From positions 62,001 to 126,000 of the forward strand of contig NZ_JAQZAM010000004.1 of the NCBI RefSeq assembly GCF_028737215.1: a DNA stretch of 64,000 bases, read 5' to 3'. Positions within the stretch are counted from its first letter, which is position 1. Each line of letters begins with the position of its first letter. Source of the stretch: Actinomycetospora chibensis (lineage in GTDB: Bacteria > Actinomycetota > Actinomycetes > Mycobacteriales > Pseudonocardiaceae). Below, piece after piece: positions 36,605 through 48,469 of this stretch. A program made the position numbers and the translations under genes. Under the pieces are notes generated by a model that made no database searches, was not told the origin of the DNA, and saw nothing but the letters and a program-made list of their open reading frames with translations.

Positions 36605-36623
36605 CGAGGCTAGCCTCACCTCA
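36605..36623. promoter_or_regulatory. DtxR/IdeR-type iron box before efeUOB
   Basis: CGAGGCTAGCCTCACCTCA matches my remembered consensus TTAGGTTAGGCTCACCTAA at 14 of 19 bases and holds the perfect AGGCTAGCCT palindrome (36607-36616). It ends 30 bases before the efeU start, as expected for a repressor site that closes the operon when iron is plentiful. Confidence 0.65.
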
Positions 36624-36653
36624 CCATAGGTAAGGGTGAGCTGAGAGGACGCC

Positions 36654-37511
36654 ATGCTGGGGAACGCCCTGATCGGGCTGCGCGAGGGCCTGGAGGCGTC
36701 CCTCGTGGTCAGCATCCTCGTGGCGTTCCTGGTGCGCACGGATCGCCGCCGGGAGCTGCCGAAGGTGTGGCTCGGGGTCGGGATCGCGGTGCTGATCAGC
36801 GTCGGTGTCACCCTCGGCCTCACGTTGTCGCAGCAGGCGCTGACGTTCCAGGCCCAGGAGACGCTGGGCGGCTCCCTGTCGATCATCGCGGTGGGCTTCG
36901 TCACCTGGATGATCTTCTGGATGCGCCGCGTCGGGCGGACGATCGCGACCGAGCTGCAGGGCGGCCTGGAGAAGGCGATCGCCATGGGGTCGCTCGCCGT
37001 CGTCCTCATGGCCGCGCTCGCCGTGGGGCGCGAGGGCCTCGAGACCGCGGTGTTCTTCTTCGCCGCGGCCCAGGCGGCCGGGGAGACCACCGGGCCGTTG
37101 ATCGGGTTCCTGATCGGCATCGCGATCGCGATCGTGCTCGCCTACCTGATCTACCGCGGCGCCGTGACGCTGAACCTGGGCAAGTTCTTCACCGTCACCG
37201 GCGTGCTGCTGATCTTCGTCGCGGCGGGCATCCTCGCCTACGGCGTCCACGACCTGCAGGAGGCCGGGATCATCCCCGGTCTCACCACCCTGGCCTTCGA
37301 CGTGAGCGCCGCGATCCCGGCCGACTCCTGGTACGGCGTGCTGCTCAAGGGCGTCTTCAACTTCTCACCGCAGACCACCGTGGCCGAGGCCGTCGTGTGG
37401 GTGCTCTATGTCGCGATCGTGCTGACGCTGTTCCTGCGTCCCGCTCGCAGACCCGTCTCCGGCTCCGCGCCGGAGGTCCCGGCCGAGACCTCGGCCGACG
37501 CTCCCGCCTGA
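36654..37511 (+). CDS. efeU: Ferrous iron permease EfeU (FTR1 family)
   Basis: 285 residues from the ATG at 36654 (AGCTGAGAGG upstream). Seven membrane helices. Both iron-binding REGLE motifs are intact, near residues 10 (LREGLEASLVV) and 125 (GREGLETAVFF). It moves iron through the membrane, with EfeO and EfeB supplying it. The operon lies between mazG and lpqU, which are adjacent in M. tuberculosis, so it looks inserted into the ancestral order. Confidence 0.95.
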   Translation: MLGNALIGLREGLEASLVVSILVAFLVRTDRRRELPKVWLGVGIAVLISVGVTLGLTLSQQALTFQAQETLGGSLSIIAVGFVTWMIFWMRRVGRTIATELQGGLEKAIAMGSLAVVLMAALAVGREGLETAVFFFAAAQAAGETTGPLIGFLIGIAIAIVLAYLIYRGAVTLNLGKFFTVTGVLLIFVAAGILAYGVHDLQEAGIIPGLTTLAFDVSAAIPADSWYGVLLKGVFNFSPQTTVAEAVVWVLYVAIVLTLFLRPARRPVSGSAPEVPAETSADAPA

Positions 37512-37574
37512 CCTCTGCCCGACGACCCCCACTCGCACGACCGCGCCCCGACGCGCGCCCTCCGGAGGAGAACG

Positions 37575-38714
37575 ATGTCCCGCAGGCCCCTCGCCGCCGT
37601 CACCGGTGCGGCACTGGTGATGATCGCGCTGTCCGCGTGCACGAGCACCGCGCCCCAGGGTGGTGGCGAGGGCGGGCCGATCCAGGTGACGGCGTCGGAC
37701 ACCACCTGCGACATCTCCGCGACCGAGGCGCCCGCCGGCAACGTCGCGTTCTCGATCCGGAACACCGGCACGAAGGTCACCGAGTTCTACGTCTACGGCA
37801 CGGGCGACCGGATCGTCGGCGAGGTCGAGAACATCGGCCCCGGCCTCTCCCGTCAGCTGCTGGTCGAGGTGCCCCAGGGCGGCCAGTACACGACCGCCTG
37901 CAAGCCGGGCATGGTCGGCGACGGCATCCGCGCGCCGTTCACCGTCACCGGCAACGTGGCGGGGGCGACGTCCCAGGACGCCGTGCTCGCCGCCGCGGTG
38001 TCCGGCTACCAGCGCTACACGAACTCCCAGATCGAGGCCGGGATCGCCCGGACCCAGGAGTTCGTCGACGCGGTCAAGCGGGGCGACGTCCCTGCGGCCC
38101 GGGCGCTCTTCCCGATCTCGCGCACCTACTGGGAGCGCGTCGAGCCGGTGGCGGAGTCGTTCGGCGACATCGACCCGCGCGTCGACGGCCGCGAGGACGA
38201 CGAGCGCGACCCGGGCGTCGCGTGGACCGGGTACCACCGCCTCGAGAAGGACCTGTGGGTCACCGGCCTGCAGCCCGACTCGGCCGCGATCGGCGACCAG
38301 CTGATGGCCGACATGCGCGACCTGCAGACCCGCGCCGCGACCGTCGCGCTCACCCCCGTGCAGCTGGCGAACGGCGCCAAGGAGCTCCTCGACGAGGTCG
38401 CCACCGGCAAGATCACCGGCGAGGAGGACCGCTACTCGCACACCGACCTGTGGGACTTCCGCGCCAACGTGGACGGCTCGCAGGCCGCGGTCGCCGCCCT
38501 GCGTCCGGCGCTCGACCAGCGCGACCCCGCGCTGGGCCCGGTGCTCGACGCCCGCTTCGCCGACGTCGACCGGCTCCTCGAGCAGTACCGCGCCGGGGAC
38601 GGCTACGTGCTCTACACCCAGCTCACCGAGCAGGACAAGCAGCGCATGACCCAGACGGTCGATGCGCTCGGCGAGCCCGTGAGCCAGGTCGCCGCGGTGG
38701 TGTCCGGGCAGTGA
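37575..38714 (+). CDS. efeO: Iron uptake lipoprotein EfeO
   Basis: 379 residues with a GGAGG site. Signal peptide with lipobox ALSACTS. N-terminal cupredoxin-like domain (residues 35-130: TCDISATEAPAGNVAFSIRNTG), then an imelysin/M75 domain (135-379) with the metal motif GYHRLEKDLW and NGAKELLDEVATGKITGEEDRYSHTDLWDF. It binds iron outside the membrane and passes it to EfeU. Confidence 0.93.
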   Translation: MSRRPLAAVTGAALVMIALSACTSTAPQGGGEGGPIQVTASDTTCDISATEAPAGNVAFSIRNTGTKVTEFYVYGTGDRIVGEVENIGPGLSRQLLVEVPQGGQYTTACKPGMVGDGIRAPFTVTGNVAGATSQDAVLAAAVSGYQRYTNSQIEAGIARTQEFVDAVKRGDVPAARALFPISRTYWERVEPVAESFGDIDPRVDGREDDERDPGVAWTGYHRLEKDLWVTGLQPDSAAIGDQLMADMRDLQTRAATVALTPVQLANGAKELLDEVATGKITGEEDRYSHTDLWDFRANVDGSQAAVAALRPALDQRDPALGPVLDARFADVDRLLEQYRAGDGYVLYTQLTEQDKQRMTQTVDALGEPVSQVAAVVSGQ

Positions 38715-38777
38715 GATCCGCGACGTGGCGGCACGACCGCAGCCAACTGACCATGGCGGCATGACGGGCCGTACCGG

Positions 38778-40022
38778 ATGACGGACACCACCGACGAACC
38801 CCGACCGGGCATGTCCCGGCGCCGGCTCCTGGGATGGACCGGCGCCGGGGCGGCCCTGGCCGGGGTCGGCGCCGTGGCGGGCTACTCCGCCGCGGACACC
38901 GACCCGCCGCCGGACCCGTCCGGCGGCGTCGTGCCGTTCCGCGATGTGCACCAGGCCGGGATCATCACGCCCGCACAGGACCGGCTGCACTTCGTCGCGC
39001 TCGACCTGACCACCGTCGACCGTGCGGCGATCGTCAGCCTGCTCCGACGCTGGACGACGGCCGCGGAGCGCATGACCGCCGGCGCCGAGGCGGCCCCCGG
39101 CGGCGCGGTGAACCGGAACCCGGAGGCCCCGCCGAGCGACACCGGCGAGGCGCTCGGCCTGCCGGCGTCCGCGCTGACGATCACCTTCGGGATCGGCGGG
39201 AGCCTGCTGGACAAGCTCGGCATCCCGCGCCCGCCGGAGCTCGCCGACCTCCCGCCGTTCCAGCTCGACACCCTCGACCCGGCGCTCTCCGGCGGCGACC
39301 TCTGCCTGCAGGCGTGCGCGAACGACCCGCAGGTCGCGGTGCACGCGGTGCGCAACCTCGTGCGCACCGGCTTCGGTACGACGTCGGTGCGCTGGTCGCA
39401 GCTCGGGTTCGGGCGGACGTCGTCGACGTCGGCCGCCCAGCAGACCCACCGCAACCTCTTCGGCTTCAAGGACGGCACCAACAACCTCAAGGCCGAGGAC
39501 ACCGCGCTGCTCGAGGAGCAGGTCTGGGTGCCGCCGGCGCAGGGCCCCGCGTGGCTCACGGGCGGCACGTACCTCGTGGCGCGCCGCATCCGGATGCACG
39601 TCGAGACCTGGGACCGCACCTCGCTGGCCGAGCAGGAGTCCCTCACGGGACGCACCAAGGGTGAGGGCGCCCCGATCGGACAGGCCCGCGAGTTCGACAT
39701 CCCGAACCTGGGCCCCGGCTCCCCGATCGCCGAGGACGCGCACATCCGACTCGCCTCGGCGCAGAACAACGGCGGCGCGCGCATCCTGCGCCGCGGCTAC
39801 AACTTCGTCGACGGCAGCGACGGGCTGGGCCACCTCAACGCGGGCCTGTTCTTCCTCGCGTTCATGCAGGACCCCCGGCGCCAGTTCGTGCCGATGCAGA
39901 GCCAGCTGGCCCGCAACGACAAGATGATGGAGTACATCCGGCACACCGGGTCGGCGGTGTTCGCGGTCCCGCCGGGGCTTCGCGAGGGCGCCTACTGGGG
40001 GCAGTCGCTGCTCGAGGGGTGA
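38778..40022 (+). CDS. efeB: Deferrochelatase/peroxidase EfeB (DyP type)
   Basis: 414 residues. Twin-arginine signal (MSRRRLLGWTGAGAALAG), so it is exported folded with haem. DyP motif GxxDG is present as GFKDGTNN, with YLVARRIRMHVETWDR and GARILRRGYNFVDG downstream. It oxidises or frees iron at the membrane for EfeU. Complete efeUOB set. Confidence 0.93.
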   Translation: MTDTTDEPRPGMSRRRLLGWTGAGAALAGVGAVAGYSAADTDPPPDPSGGVVPFRDVHQAGIITPAQDRLHFVALDLTTVDRAAIVSLLRRWTTAAERMTAGAEAAPGGAVNRNPEAPPSDTGEALGLPASALTITFGIGGSLLDKLGIPRPPELADLPPFQLDTLDPALSGGDLCLQACANDPQVAVHAVRNLVRTGFGTTSVRWSQLGFGRTSSTSAAQQTHRNLFGFKDGTNNLKAEDTALLEEQVWVPPAQGPAWLTGGTYLVARRIRMHVETWDRTSLAEQESLTGRTKGEGAPIGQAREFDIPNLGPGSPIAEDAHIRLASAQNNGGARILRRGYNFVDGSDGLGHLNAGLFFLAFMQDPRRQFVPMQSQLARNDKMMEYIRHTGSAVFAVPPGLREGAYWGQSLLEG

Positions 40023-40073
40023 CGCGACGGGTCGGGGGAAACCGTCACCTACCGCCCCGTAATCTCCACGGCG

Positions 40074-42900
<2,827 letters not shown>

Positions 42901-42905
42901 GCCGC

Positions 42906-43622
42906 GTGGCCGCGCCCGACCGCCACGACCGCGCCGCCGGCGGATCCCCGGGGCCGTCGGGCGGCTCGGGGTCGGCCGGCTCGGGGTCGCGCGGGTCGGG
43001 GTCGGGCGGCGGCCGGGGCCGGGGGCGCCGCACCGGGCGGGGCGCCGCGTCGGCGGGCACCCGGGGCGCCGGGGCCGCGACGTCGTCGCGCGGGCGCACG
43101 CGGGCCCGTCAGGGTCCCCGCCGCGACCCGCAGCGTGTCGTGCGTCGTCGCCACCCGTTGCGTGTCCCCTCCGGCCCCGCGGCCGCCGCGGCACGGGCGC
43201 GCCGCGCCGCCGCCGCGACCGGGGGCGCGCTGGGGCTCTCCACCGCCCGCCGGGCCGCGGTGCTCGCCGTCGTGGTGTGTGCGCTGGCCCTGACCGTGGC
43301 GGTGCCGCTGCGCAACTACGTGACCCAGCGCCACGAGATCGCCGCCGTAGCGGCAGAGCAGGAGCGCCTGGCGCGCGACGTCGGCACCCTGACCGACGAG
43401 CGCTCGGCGCTGCGCGACCCGGCGCACATCGAGGCGCTGGCCCGCGAGCGTCTCGGCTACGCCCGTCCTGGCGAGGTGCCCTACCGGGTCGAGCTGCCCG
43501 GCGACGCGGACGCCCCCCGCGACCCCCGCGACGCCGGAGCGGGTGCCGAGCTGCCGCCCGCGGAGGCCGACCTGCCCTGGTACGCCCGCGTCGCCCGCAC
43601 GACCCTCGGCACGGCCCCGTGA
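42906..43622 (+). CDS. Septum formation initiator FtsB/DivIC family protein
   Basis: 238 residues from a GTG 5 bases after eno. A long Gly/Arg-rich disordered head (about 110 residues), one membrane helix (RRAAVLAVVVCALALTVAV) and a coiled coil (RHEIAAVAAEQERLARDVGTLTDERSALRDPAHIEALARERLGYARPGEVPYRV) ending in the DivIC signature. It works in the division complex with FtsL and FtsQ. Its stop overlaps the next start (GTGA). Confidence 0.9.
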   Translation: MAAPDRHDRAAGGSPGPSGGSGSAGSGSRGSGSGGGRGRGRRTGRGAASAGTRGAGAATSSRGRTRARQGPRRDPQRVVRRRHPLRVPSGPAAAAARARRAAAATGGALGLSTARRAAVLAVVVCALALTVAVPLRNYVTQRHEIAAVAAEQERLARDVGTLTDERSALRDPAHIEALARERLGYARPGEVPYRVELPGDADAPRDPRDAGAGAELPPAEADLPWYARVARTTLGTAP

Positions 43623-44152
43623 GCGAGGGTGCTGGCGACGGCGCCCTCGACGGCGAGCCGACTCAGGACGACGTCGACGCGGTGACCGGGCAGATCGGCC
43701 GGCGCCCCCGGGGCCTGCGCCGAATCGCGCACCGCTGCCCGTGCGGCCTGCCCGACGTCGTCGAGACCGCGCCGCGCCTCGAGGACGGCACCCCCTTCCC
43801 GACGCTCTACTACGCGACCTGCCCGCGGCTGACCTCGCGGATCGGCACGCTGGAGGCCGACGGGCTGATGCGCGAGCAGACCGAGCGCCTCGAGACGGAC
43901 CCCGACTTCGCCGCGCGCTACGCGTCGGCCCACGCCGACTACCTCGCTGAGCGCGACGCGATCGAGCCGCTGGGCACCGAGGTCAGCGCCGGCGGCATGC
44001 CGACGCGCGTGAAGTGCCTGCACGTCCACGTCGCCCACACCCTGGCCCGCGGACCGGGGGTGAACCCGTCCGGCGACGAGGCCCTCGAGCGCCTCGACGC
44101 GTGGTGGCACGCCGGGCCGTGCGTCGGCCCGTCCGCCGACGACGCGAGCTGA
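43619..44152 (+). CDS. DUF501 domain protein
   Basis: 177 residues. DUF501 core: QIGRRPRGLRRIAHRCPCGLPDVVETAPRLEDGTPFPTLYYATCPRLTSRIGTLEADGLM, with the Cys pair, and MPTRVKCLHVHVAHTLARGPGVNPSGDEAL near the end. Function unknown; it is always found between ftsB and ppx in actinobacteria, so a link to division or wall growth is likely (inference). Confidence 0.9.
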   Translation: MSEGAGDGALDGEPTQDDVDAVTGQIGRRPRGLRRIAHRCPCGLPDVVETAPRLEDGTPFPTLYYATCPRLTSRIGTLEADGLMREQTERLETDPDFAARYASAHADYLAERDAIEPLGTEVSAGGMPTRVKCLHVHVAHTLARGPGVNPSGDEALERLDAWWHAGPCVGPSADDAS

Positions 44153-44186
44153 TCCGGGCTGATCCGGGCTGATCCGGGCTGATCCG
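44149..44186. repeat. 10-base tandem repeat across a stop codon
   Basis: GATCCGGGCT occurs three times plus a partial fourth, starting at the CT just before the DUF501 TGA (44150-44152). The period equals one DNA turn. Confidence 0.85.
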
Positions 44187-44638
44187 AAACGCCCCCGACG
44201 GGCTGACGCCGCGGCGCTCCACCGGGCGACGGCCCCGGGGCCGCTCCGTCCCGATCTCCGGCACGCACCGTGGCGTCGGGATCCCGGCCGGGTGGACCCG
44301 CACCCCGGCCCGGTCACGACCCCCCTCTCGGTTTGATCGACCCGCGCGTCGCACCGCAGGATGGTCCTACCGGTTCCCCCGACCGGTGCAGTGCGACGGT
44401 GCGGACGGCCCGTCGCACACCGGGTACCGGGCTCGCGCCGGGACGCCTCACGGCGACCCCGCAGGCCCGCCCGCAGCCCGGCCGCCGGGCGCCCCCTCCC
44501 GCCGGGGCGCCCGGCGACCGGACCGCCGGCCCCGGTCCCGGCGACCCCGCCCCCGGCGGAAAGGCCTCGTCCTCGCTAGCGTCGACACCGGAGCCCGGGC
44601 GAGCGGCCCGGGGGAGCACCACGTGCAGGGGGGCGTCC
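44153..44638. other. 486-base intergenic region before ppx
   Basis: GC-rich, with the 10-base repeat at its left end. Frames running through it have atypical composition (Pro/Arg runs). A TTGATC hexamer near 44334 has no matching -10. I see no gene. Confidence 0.4.
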
Positions 44639-45613
44639 ATGCCACGCGTCGCGGCCGTCGACTGCGGGACCAATTCGATCCGGCTGCTGGTCGCCGACGT
44701 GACCGTCCGCGAGGACGGTTCGGCCTGGCTCGAGGACGTCCACCGCGAGATGCGGATCAACCGGCTCGGCCAGGGCGTGGACGCCACCGGTCGGCTCGCG
44801 CCGGAGTCGCTGACGCGGACCCGCGAGGCGCTCGCCGCCTACTCCGAGATGCTGCGCCGCCACGGTGTCGCCGTGGGGCCCGACACCGTGCGCGTCTGCG
44901 CCACCTCGGCCACCCGCGACGCCGAGAACCGCGACGAGTTCTTCGGCGCGGTCCGCGAGATCGTCGGGGTCGACGCCGACGTCATCACTGGCGACGAGGA
45001 GGCCCGCCTCTCATTCGCGGGCGCGGTGGCCGACCTCGACCCCGACGAGGGCCCGTTCGTCGTCGCCGACGTCGGGGGCGGGTCCACCGAGATCGTCACC
45101 GGCACATGGGACGCGGTGCGCGCGGAGGTCACGGCGGCCCGCTCGACGGACGTGGGCTGTGTGCGGCTGACCGAGAAGTTCCTGCACGACGACCCCCCGA
45201 CCGCGGAGCAGATCACCGAGGCCGAGGAGTTCACCCGCGCGACGCTGGCGCCCGCGTTCGCCGAGGTGGCCGTCGCCGACGTCCAGACCTGGGTGGCCGT
45301 CGCCGGCACCGCCACGACGCTCGCCGCGGTGGGCATGGGCCTGCGGACCTACGACGCCGACCGCATCCACCTCTCGCGCCTCGGTCTGGACGACGTGCGC
45401 GCCACCGCGCGGCGTCTGGAGGCCATGCCCCGCGACGAGCGGGCGGCGCTCGGCCCGATGCACCCGGGGCGGGTCGACGTCATCGGCGGCGGGTCGCTGG
45501 TGATGCGGGTGCTCGCCGAGGAGCTCGCCGAGCGCACCGACGTCACCGAGCTCGTGGTCTCCGAGCACGACATCCTCGACGGGATCGCCCGGGCACTGGC
45601 GGCCCGGTGGTGA
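44639..45613 (+). CDS. Ppx/GppA exopolyphosphatase family protein
   Basis: 324 residues from the ATG at 44639. Actin-like ATPase fold: VAAVDCGTNSIRLLVADV (phosphate 1), LATSAT-type VCATSATRDAENRDEFF, EEARLSFAGAV, VVADVGGGSTEIVTG (phosphate 2) and VAVAGTATTLAAVGMGL. Ends VIGGGSLVMRVLAEEL. It splits polyphosphate or pppGpp. Its mycobacterial counterpart is Rv1026 (Ppx2). Overlaps the next start (GTGA). Confidence 0.93.
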   Translation: MPRVAAVDCGTNSIRLLVADVTVREDGSAWLEDVHREMRINRLGQGVDATGRLAPESLTRTREALAAYSEMLRRHGVAVGPDTVRVCATSATRDAENRDEFFGAVREIVGVDADVITGDEEARLSFAGAVADLDPDEGPFVVADVGGGSTEIVTGTWDAVRAEVTAARSTDVGCVRLTEKFLHDDPPTAEQITEAEEFTRATLAPAFAEVAVADVQTWVAVAGTATTLAAVGMGLRTYDADRIHLSRLGLDDVRATARRLEAMPRDERAALGPMHPGRVDVIGGGSLVMRVLAEELAERTDVTELVVSEHDILDGIARALAARW

Positions 45614-46266
45614 CGGCCCGGCCGGCCGACCCGCCGGGCGCTCCCCGCACCGGGGCGCCCGGCGTCCTGCCACTCGCGGCGCTCGTGCTCGCCCGGCGGG
45701 TGCGGGCGCTGGTGGCCGTCACCGTCGTCCACACGATCGTCCTCGCGGTGGCCGCGTGGGTCGCGGGCAACGGGCCCACGCTGCCGAGCGTTGCGGCCCT
45801 CGCCGCGCACCTCGCGATCTCGCTGGCCGCCGCCCTGCCGGTGCGCTGGCAGTTCGCGGGCGACCCCGCGCTCCGCGAGCGCCGCGCCGTGCGGGCGATG
45901 ACGGTGTCGTTCGTGGTCCTCGCGGTCTACAGCGCGGTCGACGCCGTCACCGACGCCCTCACGCCCGGCAGGCCCGGAGAGACGCTGGTCGGCGGTCTGC
46001 TCGGCCTCGCCGCCGCCGTCGCGCTGCCGTTGCTGGTCGCCGCCGACGCGCGGACCGCCCGGGCGCAGGGCGCCGACCGCGACCCGCGGGTCCGGCCCGT
46101 GGCGCCCACCGGGCTGGTCGTGGCGCTGTGCGCCGTGCTGGTCGCGGCGTCCGGCGTCGATCTCCTGGCGGGTACGGCGGTGGCACCCTCGCTGGCCGCG
46201 CCGACCGTCTCGGCGGTCGTGGCCGTGCTCGCGGCGCGGGAGGCGTGGGGTGCCTGGCACCGCTGA
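45610..46266 (+). CDS. Polytopic membrane protein, unknown
   Basis: 218 residues. Six hydrophobic segments, for example [51 protein letters not shown] and [21 protein letters not shown]. No catalytic motif or family recognised. Coupled to ppx by a 4-base overlap and to udgB by a 17-base overlap. Confidence 0.7.
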   Translation: MTARPADPPGAPRTGAPGVLPLAALVLARRVRALVAVTVVHTIVLAVAAWVAGNGPTLPSVAALAAHLAISLAAALPVRWQFAGDPALRERRAVRAMTVSFVVLAVYSAVDAVTDALTPGRPGETLVGGLLGLAAAVALPLLVAADARTARAQGADRDPRVRPVAPTGLVVALCAVLVAASGVDLLAGTAVAPSLAAPTVSAVVAVLAAREAWGAWHR

Positions 46267-47071
46267 CCCCGCGCTCGTGGCCGACCTCCCCGCGCTCGAC
46301 GCGGCGGTGTCGGAGTGCCGGGCGTGCCCGCGGCTCGTGGCGTGGCGGGAGGAGGTCGCGGCGACCAGACGGGCCGCGTTCCGGGACGAGACGTACTGGG
46401 GCCGTCCGGTGCCGGGGTTCGGCGCGGTCGACGCGCGGCTGCTGATCGTGGGGCTCGCCCCCGCGGCCCACGGCGCCAACCGCACAGGGCGCATGTTCAC
46501 CGGCGACCGCAGCGGCGACGTCCTCTACGCCGCGCTGCACGCCGTCGGTCTCGCGTCCCAGCCGACGTCGGTCGCGATCGGCGACGGCCTCGAGCTGTTC
46601 GGGGTCCGGATCACCGCGCCGGTGCGCTGCGCCCCGCCCGAGAACAAGCCGACGCCGGACGAGCGCGACCGCTGCCGGCCGTGGCTCGCCCGCGAGCTCG
46701 CGCTGCTGCGCGACACCGTGCGCGCGGTCGTCGTGCTCGGCGGGTTCGGGTGGCAGGCGCTGCTCCCCGTGCTCGCCACCCCGGATCCCGCGGGCGGGCA
46801 CCCGGGCTGGGTGGTGCCGCGTCCCCGGCCGGCCTTCGGGCACGGGGCGCACGTGACGCTCGAGCCCGCGGACGCGAAGCGCAGCGGAGCCGGACCATCG
46901 ATGACCGAGCCCGGCGCGGCCGCCCCGCTCGAGGTGTTCGGGAGCTACCACGTCAGCCAGCAGAACACCTTCACCGGGCGGCTCACCCCGGCGATGCTCG
47001 AGGACGTCCTCGCGACCGCCGCCCGCGCCGCCGGCCTGGAACCGACCACCCCGGCGCGAGCGGAGAGCTAG
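46250..47071 (+). CDS. Uracil-DNA glycosylase family 5 (UdgB)
   Basis: 273 residues from a GTG. Iron-sulfur Cys in SECRACPRL and in [17 protein letters not shown]; motif [24 protein letters not shown]; the terminal [15 protein letters not shown] is the type-5 motif B (HVSxxN). It removes uracil and other deaminated bases from DNA. Sits in an operon-like run with ppx and the membrane gene. Confidence 0.9.
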   Translation: MPGTADPALVADLPALDAAVSECRACPRLVAWREEVAATRRAAFRDETYWGRPVPGFGAVDARLLIVGLAPAAHGANRTGRMFTGDRSGDVLYAALHAVGLASQPTSVAIGDGLELFGVRITAPVRCAPPENKPTPDERDRCRPWLARELALLRDTVRAVVVLGGFGWQALLPVLATPDPAGGHPGWVVPRPRPAFGHGAHVTLEPADAKRSGAGPSMTEPGAAAPLEVFGSYHVSQQNTFTGRLTPAMLEDVLATAARAAGLEPTTPARAES

Positions 47072-47118
47072 GCTCCCCGGGTCAGTGAGAAGCCCACGGA
47101 AGTGACCACCGACGCTAG

Positions 47119-47195
47119 GCCCTCGTAGCCCAATCGGCAGAGGCGGGCGACTTAAAATCGCCGAAGTGTGGGTTCGAACCCCACCGAGGGCACCA
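47119..47195 (+). tRNA. tRNA with anticodon UAA (Leu by anticodon), class I fold
   Basis: Complete cloverleaf: acceptor GCCCTCG / CGAGGGC (7 pairs), D-stem GCC/GGC with CGG in its loop, anticodon stem GGCGA/TCGCC with loop CTTAAAA (anticodon TAA at 47153-47155), 5-base variable loop GAAGT, T-arm GTGGG/CCCAC with loop TTCGAAC, discriminator A and an encoded CCA (47193-47195). The anticodon reads UUA (Leu). Leucine tRNAs normally have a long variable arm; this one does not, which makes the amino acid uncertain. Confidence 0.85.
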
Positions 47196-47448
47196 CCTGA
47201 TCGCCGACCGGATCGTCACCCGTCTCCCCGGCTCGTCGCCCGCCCGTCACCGTCGACACCCCGGCCGGTCGACCGCGTGTCACCCGCCCGTCGCAGCGGC
47301 AGCGCGGAGAGCGGTCGGCCCGCTGCCGCGCCCCGCGGTGATCGACCGCTCGGGCGCCCGGGATGAACCGCTCGACGCCCACCCCCGCAAAGCTGCTCCG
47401 AACGGGCGAGAAGATCAGCGAGACTTCCCGGCTGGGAGGTGAGGTGTC

Positions 47449-48321
47449 GTGGCTGACCCCGGGGACCTGTCGGGGCGGATCCCCGCGCCGCAGGGCGCGC
47501 GTCCGCCGTGGCGCGAGCTCGAGGGGCTGCGCCCGCTGACGCTGCGGGCGTGCCGGCGTCTCATCGTCGTCGCGCCGCACCCGCGCGACGAGATCCGCGC
47601 CGCCGGCGGCCTGCTGCGTCGCCTGGCCGCGCGGCACGCGTCGGTCGACGTGCTCGCGCTGACGGACGGTCCCGGGCGCACGTGCACCCCGCCGGAGGGC
47701 ATCGCGGTCCCCGACCCCGGCGACCTCGGTGCCGACCTCGTCGTGCGCCCGGACGACCTCGGCGACCCCGACACCCTGGACTCGGTGCTCGCGCGCCTCG
47801 ACGGGATCGCGCCGGAGGACGGCGACGGCGAGGAGCCCGCGGGCGACGGCGGCTCCGACCCCGAGGAGATCGCCCTCGCCGACGCGTACCGCGCGCTGGG
47901 CGTCGCCGAGGTCCACCGGCACCGCCTCGGGCTCCCGGACGCCGGGCTGTCGCGCTGCGAGGCCGACGTGGTCGGAGCGCTCAGCGAGATCGTCGGCTTC
48001 GTCGAGGACCCGCACGGGCTGTGCGTGCTCGCCCCGTGGTCCGGGGACGGCGACGACGACCACGAGGCGGCCGGGCGCGCCGCGGAGATCGTGTGCGCGG
48101 CCTACCGGGTGCGGCTCGTGCGGTGGCTGGACCAGGCGTGGAGCTGGGCGGGACCGGAGTCCGCCGAGGTGCCGTGGCGGCGTGCGCGCCAGCTCGCGCT
48201 GTCGGAGACGGTCCAGGCCCGTAAGCTCGCGGCCAGCGCGGCGTTCGGTGGCCGTCCCGGACGCGATCGCGAGCTGCCCGACGGCTCGGCCCCCGGTCCC
48301 CGTGAGGTCTTCCTGGTGTGA
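47449..48321 (+). CDS. PIG-L family protein, catalytic Asp missing
   Basis: 290 residues from a GTG with TGGGAGGTGAGG upstream. The N-acetylglucosamine deacetylase fold is indicated by VVAPHPRDEIRAAGGLLRRLA, VDVLALTDG, RHRLGLPDAGLS and DDDHEAAGRAAEIV. The usual AHPDDE motif reads PHPRDE: the first Asp, the catalytic base, is Arg, while the metal ligands His and second Asp remain. Long acidic insert DGDGEEPAGDGGSDPEE. Activity is therefore doubtful. Confidence 0.78.
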   Translation: MADPGDLSGRIPAPQGARPPWRELEGLRPLTLRACRRLIVVAPHPRDEIRAAGGLLRRLAARHASVDVLALTDGPGRTCTPPEGIAVPDPGDLGADLVVRPDDLGDPDTLDSVLARLDGIAPEDGDGEEPAGDGGSDPEEIALADAYRALGVAEVHRHRLGLPDAGLSRCEADVVGALSEIVGFVEDPHGLCVLAPWSGDGDDDHEAAGRAAEIVCAAYRVRLVRWLDQAWSWAGPESAEVPWRRARQLALSETVQARKLAASAAFGGRPGRDRELPDGSAPGPREVFLV

Positions 48322-48343
48322 GCAGGCCCCCCGTCCTCCTATC

Positions 48344-48360
48344 GGGTGTTCCGACACCCA
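48344..48360 (+). terminator. Short hairpin after the PIG-L gene
   Basis: GGGTGT-TCCG-ACACCC, a 6-pair stem on a stable tetraloop, 22 bases beyond the stop. No T-run. Confidence 0.45.
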
Positions 48361-48469
48361 TCGTGTCCCTCCTTGCGTCACCTGTCCGGACGTACCTGTC
48401 CGGGAGCGGACGTCCTCGTGGGTGTCATCCGCGGATCGGCCTCCGGTGGCGGCCGATAGGCTGCTCCAG

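Noticed and set aside
44153-44638. A possible gene before ppx
   Set aside because: Frames there have no binding site, Pro/Arg-biased content and no similarity that I recognise.
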